Assembly (NCBI GenBank): GCA_947085305.1 | Contig: CAMTVV010000108.1 | Location: forward strand, 1-23,486 | DNA from: JAMCQB01 sp947085305 | Lineage (GTDB): Bacteria > Nitrospirota > Thermodesulfovibrionia > Thermodesulfovibrionales > UBA9159 | Reading direction: 5' to 3' | Length of the DNA: 23,486 nucleotides | Part shown: piece by piece, positions 6,804-15,019 of the stretch | How the letters are laid out: every line of letters begins with the position of its first letter | Position numbering within the stretch: position 1 is the stretch's first letter | Translations under genes and position numbers: made by a program | The notes under the pieces: model-generated | Seen by the model: the letters and a program-made list of their open reading frames with translations, nothing else | Told to the model about the DNA's origin: nothing | Database searches by the model: none

Positions 6804-9449
6804 ATGAGAATGGACAAATTGACGATAAAGAGCCAGGAGGCGCTGCAGGAGGCCCAGAGGCTTGCTGAGAGGAAAGGCAACCAGGAGCTCCAGCCCGAGC
6901 ATCTCTTATGGGCCTTTATGGAGGATGAAGAAGGCATTGCAGCCCAGATACTGCGGAGACTGGGTGTTGATACAAAACAATTGCAGTCGGATCTCGAAAA
7001 GGAAATCGACCGCTTGCCCAAGGTCACAGGCGCAACCCCACTTGGACAGATATACATATCTTCAAGGCTCAAGGAAGTGATGGAAAAGGCGTTCAAGGAA
7101 GCAGAGCATCTCACTGATGAGTATGTAAGCGTTGAACATCTCCTTGTGGCGCTCATATCAATTGGGGGACCGTGCACTGAACTCCTTGAAAGATTCGGGG
7201 TCACTTCGGACAAGGCCATGACCGCAATGCGGGAGATACGGGGCGCGCAACGGGTGAGCGATCCCAATCCGGAAGACAAGTATCAGGCCCTTACCCGTTA
7301 CAGCAAAGACCTGACAGCCCTTGCAAAGAAAGGGAAACTGGACCCTGTGATCGGCAGGGACGACGAGATACGGAGAATCATCCAGGTCCTTTCGAGAAGG
7401 ACTAAAAACAACCCTGTGCTCATCGGCGAGCCGGGCGTTGGAAAGACAGCCGTAGCAGAGGGCCTTGCCCAGAGGATCGTGGCCGGCGATGTCCCTGAGA
7501 CATTGAAGGACAAGCGGGTCGTGGCCCTGGACATGGGCGCCCTGGTTGCAGGCTCAAAATACAGAGGCGAATTCGAAGAAAGGCTCAAGGCCGTGATCAA
7601 GGAGATCGAGCAGGCAGAGGGCAAGATAATACTCTTCATTGATGAGCTTCATACGTTAGTGGGCGCAGGAGCAGCAGAGGGCGCCATAGACGCTTCCAAC
7701 ATGCTGAAACCCGCGCTGGCACGGGGAGATCTGCGGTGTATAGGCGCCACCACTCTTGATGAATACAGGAAGCACATAGAAAAGGACCCGGCTTTGGAGC
7801 GAAGGTTCCAGCCTGTTTATATAAAGGAACCCACAGTGGAGGATACCATCTCGATCCTCAGGGGGCTGAAGGAGAGGTATGAGGTCCACCACGGAGTGAA
7901 AATCAAGGATTCCGCCCTTATTTCAGCCGCGGTCCTGTCCAACCGGTACATTACAGATAGGTTCTTGCCTGACAAGGCCATAGACCTTATGGACGAATCA
8001 GGCTCGAAGCTCAGAATGGAGATAGACTCTATGCCGATTGATCTGGATGAGCTCGAAAGGAAACTGAGGCAGCACGAAATAGAAAAACAGGCCCTCATGA
8101 AGGACGACTCAAAGGACGCAAAGGAGAAACTGGGCAAGATCGTGAGAGAGATTGCTGAACTTCAGGAACGGAGGGACGAGCTGAGGGCCCAGTGGCTGAG
8201 TGAAAAGGAGATCATTGCCAAAATCAGAGAGATAAAGGAACAGATAGAAAAGACGAAGATAGAATCAGAAAAAGCAGAGCGCGAGGGAGACTTGTCAAAA
8301 GCATCTGAATTGAGATACGGGAAACTCCTTGATCTCCAGAAGGCCCTGGATGCTGAAAATAAAAGGCTCATTGCCGCACAGGCAAGGAGGAAGATGCTCA
8401 AGGAAGAGGTGGACGAAGAGGACATTGCAGAGGTCGTCTCGAAATGGACAGGCATCCCTGTTTCGAGAATGCTTGAAGGCGAGGTGCAGAAACTCCTCCA
8501 CATGGAAGACAGGCTGAGGCTGAGGGTCGTGGGCCAGGATGACGCAATCATCGCAGTGGCAAATGCGGTGAGGCGCGCCCGGGCGGGCATACAGGACATG
8601 AATAGACCTATCGGATCCTTTATGTTCCTCGGCCCCACCGGCGTCGGAAAAACCGAACTTGCAAAGGCCCTTGCTGAGTTTCTCTTTGATGATGAAAATG
8701 CGATGCAGAGGGTAGATATGTCCGAATATCAGGAAAGGCACACCATATCGAGGCTCATCGGAGCGCCCCCGGGTTATGTGGGCTATGAGGAGGGAGGCCA
8801 GCTAACCGAGGCGGTGAGGAGAAGACCTTACTCTGTGCTCCTCTTTGACGAGGTTGAAAAGGCTCACCCTGAGGTGTTCAGTCTGCTTCTGCAGCTCCTG
8901 GATGACGGAAGGCTTACCGACGGTCACGGCAGGACCGTGGACTTCCGGAATACGGTGGTCATCATGACCTCCAATATCGGGAGCACGCATATCCAGGATA
9001 TTCTCCAGGAAAGGGAGAAGCGTCCGGCAGCATACTGGGGAAAGACCAACGAAGAGGACCTCAAGGAAAGCGTGATGAACGACCTTAAGGCATTCTTCAA
9101 GCCGGAGTTCCTGAACAGGGTGGATGAGATAATCATCTTTAACCCCCTTTCCAGGACTTTGCTGAAGCAGATCGTGGACATCCAGGTGAAGAGGATGAAG
9201 AAATACCTGCAGGAAAAAGGGATTGATCTCGCTCTCACGGAGGCTGCAAAGGAAAGGCTCGGCGACATCGGGTATGACCCTGTCTTTGGCGCCCGGCCGT
9301 TGAAGCGCGCCATACAGAGGGAAATACTGAATCCCCTTGCGGTAAAGCTGCTTGACGGAACATTCCGGGAAGGGGACGTGGTGGAAGTGGACGCTGAAGG
9401 CGACGCCCTTACTTTTAAAAAACTTGCAGAGGCAGAGGCGACTGTATAG
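6804..9449 (+). CDS. clpB: ATP-dependent disaggregase ClpB
   Basis: ClpB works with DnaK/DnaJ to pull proteins out of aggregates. The 881-residue length is normal for ClpB. In order it has the N domain (1-145, MDKLTIKSQEALQEAQRLA), AAA1 with Walker A GEPGVGKT at 208-215, a long coiled-coil middle domain (about 405-530), AAA2 with Walker A GPTGVGKT at 610-617, and the C-terminal domain with YDPVFGARPLKRAIQREI. The middle domain distinguishes it from ClpA and ClpC. Start ATG 6804 has GAGGAGG at 6792-6798; an ATG at 6810 is also in frame. The 62-bp gap after hspR shows no clear terminator, so clpB is probably cotranscribed with dnaJ and hspR. Confidence 0.97.
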   Translation: MRMDKLTIKSQEALQEAQRLAERKGNQELQPEHLLWAFMEDEEGIAAQILRRLGVDTKQLQSDLEKEIDRLPKVTGATPLGQIYISSRLKEVMEKAFKEAEHLTDEYVSVEHLLVALISIGGPCTELLERFGVTSDKAMTAMREIRGAQRVSDPNPEDKYQALTRYSKDLTALAKKGKLDPVIGRDDEIRRIIQVLSRRTKNNPVLIGEPGVGKTAVAEGLAQRIVAGDVPETLKDKRVVALDMGALVAGSKYRGEFEERLKAVIKEIEQAEGKIILFIDELHTLVGAGAAEGAIDASNMLKPALARGDLRCIGATTLDEYRKHIEKDPALERRFQPVYIKEPTVEDTISILRGLKERYEVHHGVKIKDSALISAAVLSNRYITDRFLPDKAIDLMDESGSKLRMEIDSMPIDLDELERKLRQHEIEKQALMKDDSKDAKEKLGKIVREIAELQERRDELRAQWLSEKEIIAKIREIKEQIEKTKIESEKAEREGDLSKASELRYGKLLDLQKALDAENKRLIAAQARRKMLKEEVDEEDIAEVVSKWTGIPVSRMLEGEVQKLLHMEDRLRLRVVGQDDAIIAVANAVRRARAGIQDMNRPIGSFMFLGPTGVGKTELAKALAEFLFDDENAMQRVDMSEYQERHTISRLIGAPPGYVGYEEGGQLTEAVRRRPYSVLLFDEVEKAHPEVFSLLLQLLDDGRLTDGHGRTVDFRNTVVIMTSNIGSTHIQDILQEREKRPAAYWGKTNEEDLKESVMNDLKAFFKPEFLNRVDEIIIFNPLSRTLLKQIVDIQVKRMKKYLQEKGIDLALTEAAKERLGDIGYDPVFGARPLKRAIQREILNPLAVKLLDGTFREGDVVEVDAEGDALTFKKLAEAEATV

Positions 9450-9588
9450 GGAGCCTTTTGCAAAACTACTTAAACCACAGAGAACACGGAGATTAAAAAA
9501 AGAGTGCACAGAGTAACACGGTGAATTTAAATTTGCACAATAAATTGCAATATATTTGTATATAGGTCATGCACAATAAGGAGGGCTA

Positions 9589-9636
9589 ATGCGTGCGACT
9601 GTGATGTCGGGAAGCTTCAGCAGGAGACGTTCTTAA
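9589..9636 (+). CDS. possible 15-codon peptide or remnant with strong ribosome binding site
   Basis: ATG 9589 follows AAGGAGGG (9578-9585) at a good distance and reads 15 codons to TAA (MRATVMSGSFSRRRS). It ends 14 bp before the HEAT-repeat gene. Such a strong Shine-Dalgarno before so short a frame suggests either a leader peptide or the leftover start of a lost gene. Direct repeats GCACAATAA at about 9534 and 9570 lie just upstream. No homology is recognised and expression is uncertain. Confidence 0.25.
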   Translation: MRATVMSGSFSRRRS

Positions 9637-9650
9637 ACAAGGAACAGTAA

Positions 9651-10043
9651 ATGCCGGAAGAATCCGACATTAAGGCGATGATCGCCGATTACATGGAAAA
9701 GGGGTTCCTCGATAACATCATCGACATGTTCAAGCACGACAGGAGCCTTTATCCGTTCATCGGCGACCTGATGAAAGACGAGAGGATGAGGGTCCGGCTT
9801 GGGATTTCTGCCCTTGTGGAAACACTGGCGAAGGAAGACCCTGAGAATATCTTGAACTCCATTCCGGGAATCGCCATCCTTCTGAAAAATGAAAACCCCA
9901 TCATCAGGGGCGACTCTGCCTATCTCTTGGGGGTCATAGGGCATCCTGATGTCATACAGTTCTTGACGGATGCAGCAGATGATGATAATCCCGGCGTGAG
10001 AGAGATTGCACGGGAAGCGATAGAGGAGATTGAGACGAAATAG
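9651..10043 (+). CDS. HEAT-repeat domain protein
   Basis: This 130-residue, all-helical protein contains HEAT-like repeats, best seen in the second half: NPIIRGDSAYLLGVIGHPDV followed by PGVREIAREAIEEI. HEAT repeats are protein-interaction scaffolds and do not specify a function by themselves. There is no signal peptide or membrane segment. ATG 9651 is preceded by AAGGAACAG. The 200 bp between clpB and this gene hold a short repeat-like stretch (CCACAGAGAACACGG) and the small frame at 9589. A 7-bp hairpin lies just after the stop, suggesting transcription may end there. Partner and pathway are unknown. Confidence 0.8.
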   Translation: MPEESDIKAMIADYMEKGFLDNIIDMFKHDRSLYPFIGDLMKDERMRVRLGISALVETLAKEDPENILNSIPGIAILLKNENPIIRGDSAYLLGVIGHPDVIQFLTDAADDDNPGVREIAREAIEEIETK

Positions 10044-10044
10044 C

Positions 10045-10062
10045 CGCAGGCTTCAGCCTGCG
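10045..10062 (+). terminator. hairpin after the HEAT-repeat gene, weak terminator candidate
   Basis: CGCAGGC (10045-10051) pairs perfectly with GCCTGCG (10056-10062) across a TTCA loop. It begins two bases after the stop codon. Only ATTT follows, so the uridine tract is poor, and this may be an mRNA-stabilising hairpin or a small repeat rather than a true terminator. Confidence 0.4.
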
Positions 10063-10098
10063 ATTTGAAAGTATTGAATGTGGAATATTAACGCAAAC

Positions 10099-10116
10099 AA
10101 TCAGACTTGTCTGATT
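10099..10116. promoter_or_regulatory. palindrome resembling the 22415-22445 operator pair
   Basis: AATCAGA and TCTGATT form a perfect 7-bp inverted repeat around CTTG. The core AGACTTGTCT differs by one base from AGACATGTCT, which occurs twice in front of the GltD-like gene at 22415-22445. It lies about 145 bp upstream of the acyl ligase start. A shared regulator is possible, but no -24/-12 promoter is visible here. Confidence 0.3.
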
Positions 10117-10146
10117 CGAAGAGGCGAAAAGTTTGCGGCTATTTCT

Positions 10147-10228
10147 GTCATTCCCGCTTGTCGGGAATCCTTCTTGAAACAGAAGAAAAAAGGTGGCAGC
10201 GGAAAGATTCCGAACAAGTCGGAATAAC
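10147..10228. repeat. palindromic dispersed repeat, copy B
   Basis: The ends GTCATTCC and GGAATAAC, the hairpin CCCGCTTGTCGGG and the block GGAATCCTTCTTGAAA match copy A at 5120-5192. The inner right arm GATTCCGAACAAGTCGGAAT is the counterpart of the arm in copy A. It lies just before the acyl ligase start. Reading codons through it gives a spurious N-terminal extension, which is why the downstream ATG 10260 is chosen for that gene. Confidence 0.8.
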
Positions 10229-10259
10229 AAATGTTCAAAGGGCTATATTTCGAAGAAAT

Positions 10260-12962
10260 ATGAGCAACGATACAATCATCAGTCTGTTCCTTCGATCTGC
10301 AGAAAAATATCCTGAAAATGTCGCCTTCAATTACCTTGACCAGTCCTGGCAGAAAATAACCTATGGTGAGCTCCTCAGAAAGACTCAAGGTATTGCAGTA
10401 CACTTAATAAAATCCGGCATAAAGAAGGGCGACAGAGTCGCCATTGTTTCGGAAAACAGATATGAGTGGTGTGCGTCGTATCTTGCGATCCTGATGGCAG
10501 GGGGAGTGGCTGTCCCCATTGATGCCCAGCTTGGCCCCGCTGAAATCGAAAATCTTCTCAATGACTCAGGGACGGTCCTTGTATTCCACAGTGAAAAGAC
10601 AGGGCCGAATATAAAGGGCGCTGCCAGGAGAATCAATCTTGACTTCCCAGAATTTAAAGATATCTGCAATACCCCCGAGGCATTTAATTCACCAACCTCC
10701 CTTTCAATTCCCCCCTTGGTAAGGGGGAATACAGAGGGGTTAAAGGGGGGAGGCGGGGGATTATCTGAAGAGGACCTGGCATCCATCGTCTACACATCCG
10801 GCACAACCGGATCGCCGAAAGGGGTGATGTTGACCCATAAGAACTTCTGCTCCGACGCTGAGGCAGTGATCAGCGCAGGCATTGTCACGCATGATGATAA
10901 TGTCCTGTCCGTTCTCCCCCTTCACCATACCTATCCCTTTATGTGCACATTCCTTGTGCCCCTTTTCCTCGGGGCAACCATAACGTATCCCATGGGGATG
11001 AAGGGCCCTGATCTTATGTCGACAATGAAGGAAAGAGGTGTCACAATACTTGTCGCTGTGCCTCAGCTCTTTGAACTCATACGAAACGGCATTCTGAGAA
11101 AGTTCAAAGAAATGCCTGCGGTTGTTTCTTCAGTTCTTTTCCTCCTGTTAAAAGTATGTGGCGGCGTAAGAAAAAGGACGGGTATAAATGCCGGAAAGGT
11201 AATATTCGGTTCAGCACACAAGGCCTTTGGAGAACAGTTCAGATTTTTTGCCAGCGGCGGAGCGCGGCTTGCCCCCCAGTTGATGAAGGACCTTGAGGCC
11301 CTGGGATTTACGGTTCTTGAAGGGTACGGCCTGACAGAGACGTCCCCTGTGGTCGCCTTCAATCCCATGAATAAAAGGAAGCCGGGTTCTGCCGGGAAAC
11401 CCCTCCCGTCAGTGGAGATAATGATTGCGAATCCGTCGGAGACCGGAGAAGGCGAGATCGCTATTAGGGGGCCGATGGTGATGAAAGGGTACTACAAAAA
11501 ACCAGAAGCCACCGAACAGGTCATGCGGGACGGATGGTTTATGAGCGGGGACCTCGGTTATCTGGATGATGAACAGTATCTCTTCATCACAGGAAGGGCC
11601 AAGGAGGTGATTGTCCTCAGCTCCGGGAAGAACATTTATCCCGAGGATGTGGAGAAGGAATACCTGAAGACTCATTTAATCAAAGAGATATGCGTTACCG
11701 GGATCGAAAAGGAGGGAGTAGTGGAAGCCCTTCACGGCATTATTGTTCCGAATCTCGACTATGCAAGGAAGGAGCGCATAGGCAATATCTCCGAGTCCCT
11801 GAAATGGGCAATGAACCATGTTGCCTTGAAACTGCCTCCCTACATGAGACTCAAGGGGTTTAATCTCTCTTCAGAGCCCCTGCCCAGAACGCCTCTCGGC
11901 AAGCTGAAGAGGCACATGATCAAGGAGCTCATAAGACAGACGGCAGGGGAAGGCCGAAAGGCAAAGGGAGAAGACAATACGCTGTCTGCTGATGAAACAG
12001 GGAAAGCGGTTATAGGCTGCATAACACCTCTTTTGCGTGAAGAGATGCCGGTTCATTCATCGGACAACCTTGAGCTTGACCTCGGACTCGATTCCCTCCA
12101 GAGGATAGAGCTTGTCGTTGCACTGGAAAAGGCGTTCTCTCTTAAGCTCCCTGAGACCTTTGCATCTGAGATTCAGACAGTGGGAGAGCTTGTTGTGAGG
12201 ATAAAGGAGTTCCAGACAAAGGGGATTGCCGGCCTCGAGAAGCCTCTATGGGAAGATATCTTCTCAGCAGAGATTCCCGAAGAAGAAAGAAAAAAGATAG
12301 GGCTGCATCAGGGCATGGCGGAACGGGCGTTCAGCGCTGTCTGTCATAAACTTCTCAAACTGCTTCTGAAACTGTTCTTCAGAATGGATGCCAGGGGCAT
12401 TCAGAATCTTCCTCCTTCGCCGTTCATCATCGCGCCGAACCACTGCAGTAACATGGACGGATTTGTGGTCGGCGCTTCGGTACCCTTTTTTGTCTTCAGG
12501 AACCTCTACTTTCAGGGTTTTCAGAAGTATTTCCGTGGCCGGCTGCCGTCGCGCTTTGCCAGGCTTGCCCATGTCATTCCCATTGATCCCGAAACATTCC
12601 TGAGCAGGGCGCTTCAGCTTTCTTCCTATGTTCTGAAGAATAACCGCTCCCTTTGCATATTCCCTGAGGGGGGGAGGTCAATTGACGGGGGTCTCATGGA
12701 GTTTAAGAAAGGTATCGGGATCCTTGCTGTGGAACATAATATTCCAGTTGTGCCGGCATTGATCGAGGGGACCTTTGAAGCCCTGCCCCGGGGCGCACTT
12801 TGGCCGAAGTTTTCAAAGATAAGACTCTTCATCGGAAAACCTCTTTACCCGAAGGAGGTTGATTTTTCCCAAAAGCCTGAGGGTATGGATGAATATCAGT
12901 TCTTTGCTGATGAAGTGAGGGAGAGGATACGGGACTTGTCAAAGGTGGGTGAGGAAGGGTGA
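10260..12962 (+). CDS. three-domain fusion: AMP-forming acyl ligase, acyl carrier domain, PlsC-type acyltransferase
   Basis: The protein has 900 residues. Residues 1 to about 565 form an adenylating acyl-CoA/acyl-ACP synthetase with the P-loop SGTTGSPKG from 180, YGLTETSP, and GWFMSGDLGYLDD. An acyl carrier domain follows, with the phosphopantetheine serine S612 in LGLDSLQRIEL. The C-terminus is a lysophosphatidate-type acyltransferase with NHCSNMD (H728, D733) and FPEGGRS (801-807). This suggests that fatty acids are activated, loaded on the built-in carrier and passed to a glycerolipid, as in Aas-type recycling, but with the carrier included. Start ATG 10260 excludes the repeat at 10147-10228. 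A G/C-rich palindrome sits in frame at 10696-10753, before the P-loop. The stop overlaps the MFS gene start. Confidence 0.88.
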   Translation: MSNDTIISLFLRSAEKYPENVAFNYLDQSWQKITYGELLRKTQGIAVHLIKSGIKKGDRVAIVSENRYEWCASYLAILMAGGVAVPIDAQLGPAEIENLLNDSGTVLVFHSEKTGPNIKGAARRINLDFPEFKDICNTPEAFNSPTSLSIPPLVRGNTEGLKGGGGGLSEEDLASIVYTSGTTGSPKGVMLTHKNFCSDAEAVISAGIVTHDDNVLSVLPLHHTYPFMCTFLVPLFLGATITYPMGMKGPDLMSTMKERGVTILVAVPQLFELIRNGILRKFKEMPAVVSSVLFLLLKVCGGVRKRTGINAGKVIFGSAHKAFGEQFRFFASGGARLAPQLMKDLEALGFTVLEGYGLTETSPVVAFNPMNKRKPGSAGKPLPSVEIMIANPSETGEGEIAIRGPMVMKGYYKKPEATEQVMRDGWFMSGDLGYLDDEQYLFITGRAKEVIVLSSGKNIYPEDVEKEYLKTHLIKEICVTGIEKEGVVEALHGIIVPNLDYARKERIGNISESLKWAMNHVALKLPPYMRLKGFNLSSEPLPRTPLGKLKRHMIKELIRQTAGEGRKAKGEDNTLSADETGKAVIGCITPLLREEMPVHSSDNLELDLGLDSLQRIELVVALEKAFSLKLPETFASEIQTVGELVVRIKEFQTKGIAGLEKPLWEDIFSAEIPEEERKKIGLHQGMAERAFSAVCHKLLKLLLKLFFRMDARGIQNLPPSPFIIAPNHCSNMDGFVVGASVPFFVFRNLYFQGFQKYFRGRLPSRFARLAHVIPIDPETFLSRALQLSSYVLKNNRSLCIFPEGGRSIDGGLMEFKKGIGILAVEHNIPVVPALIEGTFEALPRGALWPKFSKIRLFIGKPLYPKEVDFSQKPEGMDEYQFFADEVRERIRDLSKVGEEG
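10696..10753. repeat. G/C-rich palindromic repeat embedded in the acyl ligase gene
   Basis: Nested inverted repeats are present: CCTCCCTTT (10696-10704) faces AAAGGGGGGAGG (10742-10753), and ATTCCCCCCTT (10707-10717) faces AAGGGGGAAT (10721-10730). It is read in frame and encodes a low-complexity run ending in KGGGGG between the end of the N-terminal subdomain and EEDLASIVYTSGTTG. It resembles repeats normally found between genes. Confidence 0.65.
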
Positions 12963-14230
12963 ATCCACAAACCCATGACAGGTTTCCCGCACTTTATGTA
13001 AGGGATTTCCGCATCTTCTGGCTAGGTCAGTTGATCTCCTTTTCAGGAACGTGGATGCAGTCAACTGCCCAGGGATGGCTTGTCTATTCCCTCACGAAGT
13101 CACCTTTTTACCTTGGCCTCGTCGCCACTGCCGCGTCCGTTCCGGTGCTCTTTTTCACCCTTATCGGCGGAGTGGCGGCTGACAGGCTCATGAAGCGAAA
13201 ACTCCTTGTGATCACCCATGCCCTGTCTATTATTCCGGCTCTTTCCCTTGCTGTTTTGATAGATTTGAAGATCGTCACTGTCTGGCAGATCATTGTGTTT
13301 GCCGCTCTCCTCGGGACAGTCAATGCCTTTGATGTGCCGGCGCGTCAGTCCTTTCTTATTGAGATGGTGCAGAAGGGACGCCTGCTGAACGCCATTGCAT
13401 TGAATTCAGCGGCCTTTAACGGGGCGCGCATCATAGGGCCTTTCATTGCCGGAATCACCATAGCGTCCATCGGGGTTGCCGCCTGTTTTTATGTAAACAC
13501 CGTGAGCTTTCTCGCAGCTATAATAGCGCTCCTTATGATAAGAACCGGGAGCGGGGAAGGGAAAGGGTTATCAGCCAGGCCTGCTCCGGAGAACCGCACT
13601 GCAGGCGGTCTGGTCATTTTTTTTCAGGACCTGAAAGAAGGACTCAGTTTTGTGAAAGGGGAACGGGATGTTTTCCGGATACTCCTTCTCGTTGCCACAT
13701 TCAGTTTCCTGGGGATTCCCTTTGTCACCCTTCTTCCTGTTTTTGCGGAGGACATCCTGAAGGTGGGACCCAGGGGCCTCGGGGTCCTGGCAGGATCATC
13801 AGGGCTCGGGGCCCTTGCTGCCGCACTTTTTATCGCGTTCAAGGGAGAGATTGAAAGGAAGGGACGGCTGATGACCTGGGCGGGAATAACCTTCGGCGCC
13901 GCACTGCTGTTCTTCTCCCTTTCCCGTGACTATCTTGCCTCAGCCATAATCCTTGTTTTTGCGGGCTGGGGCGTCGTGAGTTTTCTTGCAGTGGCCAACA
14001 GCTTTGTCCAGCTCAGGACGCCGGATGTCCTCAGGGGAAGGGTGATGAGTGTCTACGCCCTCGTGTTTCTCGGAATAGCCCCCCTTGGCAATGCAGTGAT
14101 GGGTTCTGTGGCGCACATGGCAGGGACGGGCAGGGCCGTATCCATTGGCGCAGCGCTCTGTCTGCTTGCGATCCTGCTGTCTTCAAAACATCTGCGGTCC
14201 ATGGATGAAAGAGCTTCACGCATCTCTTGA
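12959..14230 (+). CDS. MFS transporter of the DHA3/EntS-like type
   Basis: This 423-residue hydrophobic protein has about 12 membrane segments. The start VRDFRIFWLGQLISFSGTWMQ, then VAADRLMKRKLLVI and FDVPARQSFLIEMV, are typical of the MFS branch containing EntS and macrolide-efflux-like exporters. GTG 12959 overlaps the acyl ligase stop (GTGA), so the two are translated together. In Enterobacteria the lysophospholipid flippase LplT, an MFS protein, is paired with Aas. By analogy this carrier may move lysophospholipid or a related lipid, but its sequence looks closer to DHA3 drug and siderophore exporters, so the substrate is uncertain. tsaB follows after 39 bp. Confidence 0.87.
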   Translation: MNPQTHDRFPALYVRDFRIFWLGQLISFSGTWMQSTAQGWLVYSLTKSPFYLGLVATAASVPVLFFTLIGGVAADRLMKRKLLVITHALSIIPALSLAVLIDLKIVTVWQIIVFAALLGTVNAFDVPARQSFLIEMVQKGRLLNAIALNSAAFNGARIIGPFIAGITIASIGVAACFYVNTVSFLAAIIALLMIRTGSGEGKGLSARPAPENRTAGGLVIFFQDLKEGLSFVKGERDVFRILLLVATFSFLGIPFVTLLPVFAEDILKVGPRGLGVLAGSSGLGALAAALFIAFKGEIERKGRLMTWAGITFGAALLFFSLSRDYLASAIILVFAGWGVVSFLAVANSFVQLRTPDVLRGRVMSVYALVFLGIAPLGNAVMGSVAHMAGTGRAVSIGAALCLLAILLSSKHLRSMDERASRIS

Positions 14231-14269
14231 GTCTTGCAAAACATCTTCCAATATATTAGGCTTTTCAGC

Positions 14270-14959
14270 ATGAAGATACTTGCCATCGAAACCTCTACAA
14301 TGCTGGGAGGCGTCGCCATCATGGACGAAGCAGAAGGCCTTATTCTCGAGACAAGGCTCAATGTGAAGACCGCCCACTCGGAAAGGCTGATGACCGAGGT
14401 TGGTCATGCGCTGAAACAGGCCGGAATGGGCATCTCCGACATTGATGTCTTCGGGGTTGCCATAGGGCCGGGTTCATTTACGGGGCTGAGAATAGGGTTG
14501 AGCGCGGTGAAGGGGTTTTCCTATGCTACGGGCAAGCCCATTGTTTCTGTCCCAAGCCTTGAGGCCTTTGCATGGAATTTCCCTTACAGTGCACACCCCG
14601 TTTGCACAATGTTTGATGCGAGGAAGAAAGAGGTTTATGCAGCGGTTTTCCAATGGAGGGGCAGGGGGTTTGAAAGGGTGATGGATGAGATATCCATAAA
14701 GCCGGCCGACCTTGTTAATTCCCTTGATGGAAAGGTGATATTTGCCGGGGAGGGAGCGCTTATTTACAGGGAAACCATAGCGGAGCTCGCAGGGGAAAAC
14801 GCCGTCTTTCCGGCTCCACATTACATGGTTCCTTCGCCCTCGAATATTGCCTCTCTCGGCCTGAGAAAGGCTTTAAGTGGAGATTTCTCCGAGCCGGTGA
14901 CACTGGCGCCATTCTATATCAGGAAATCAGAGGCAGAGATAAAGGTGGGGAGATGGTAG
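14270..14959 (+). CDS. tsaB: tRNA t6A biosynthesis protein TsaB
   Basis: TsaB (YeaZ) is the non-catalytic partner of TsaD in making N6-threonylcarbamoyl-adenosine at position 37 of tRNAs that read ANN codons. ATG 14270 (MKILAIETSTMLGG) is chosen; a TTG at 14234 would add 12 non-conserved residues. Strong marks are the ASKHA nucleotide-fold start KILAIETS, the segment VAIGPGSFTGLRIGLSAVKG, and VPSLEAFAW. The 229-residue length is normal. rimI follows after about 60 bp, a frequent tsaB-rimI pairing. No good Shine-Dalgarno sequence is visible. Confidence 0.96.
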   Translation: MKILAIETSTMLGGVAIMDEAEGLILETRLNVKTAHSERLMTEVGHALKQAGMGISDIDVFGVAIGPGSFTGLRIGLSAVKGFSYATGKPIVSVPSLEAFAWNFPYSAHPVCTMFDARKKEVYAAVFQWRGRGFERVMDEISIKPADLVNSLDGKVIFAGEGALIYRETIAELAGENAVFPAPHYMVPSPSNIASLGLRKALSGDFSEPVTLAPFYIRKSEAEIKVGRW

Positions 14960-15019
14960 CGGTCGCCACCCTTGTTCTCCTTAGCTGATTCACTCCATTA
15001 GAAACAGCCTATTTTGCAG

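Noticed and set aside
8802..9509. Long reverse-strand frames opposite clpB
   Set aside because: They are antisense shadows of a strongly conserved gene, with no recognisable domain or ribosome binding site.
9465..9525. CCACAGAGAACACGG-like stretch after clpB
   Set aside because: It looks like the edge of a common genomic repeat, but only one degenerate copy is in the window, so there is no internal support.
10107..10259. N-terminal extension of the acyl ligase reading frame
   Set aside because: It translates straight through the dispersed repeat at 10147-10228 and shows no conserved residues. The ligase family begins at the ATG at 10260.
10150..10259. Search for a -24/-12 promoter before the acyl ligase
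   Set aside because: TGGCAGC near 10194 has no GC at the required distance, so no sigma-54 promoter is claimed there.
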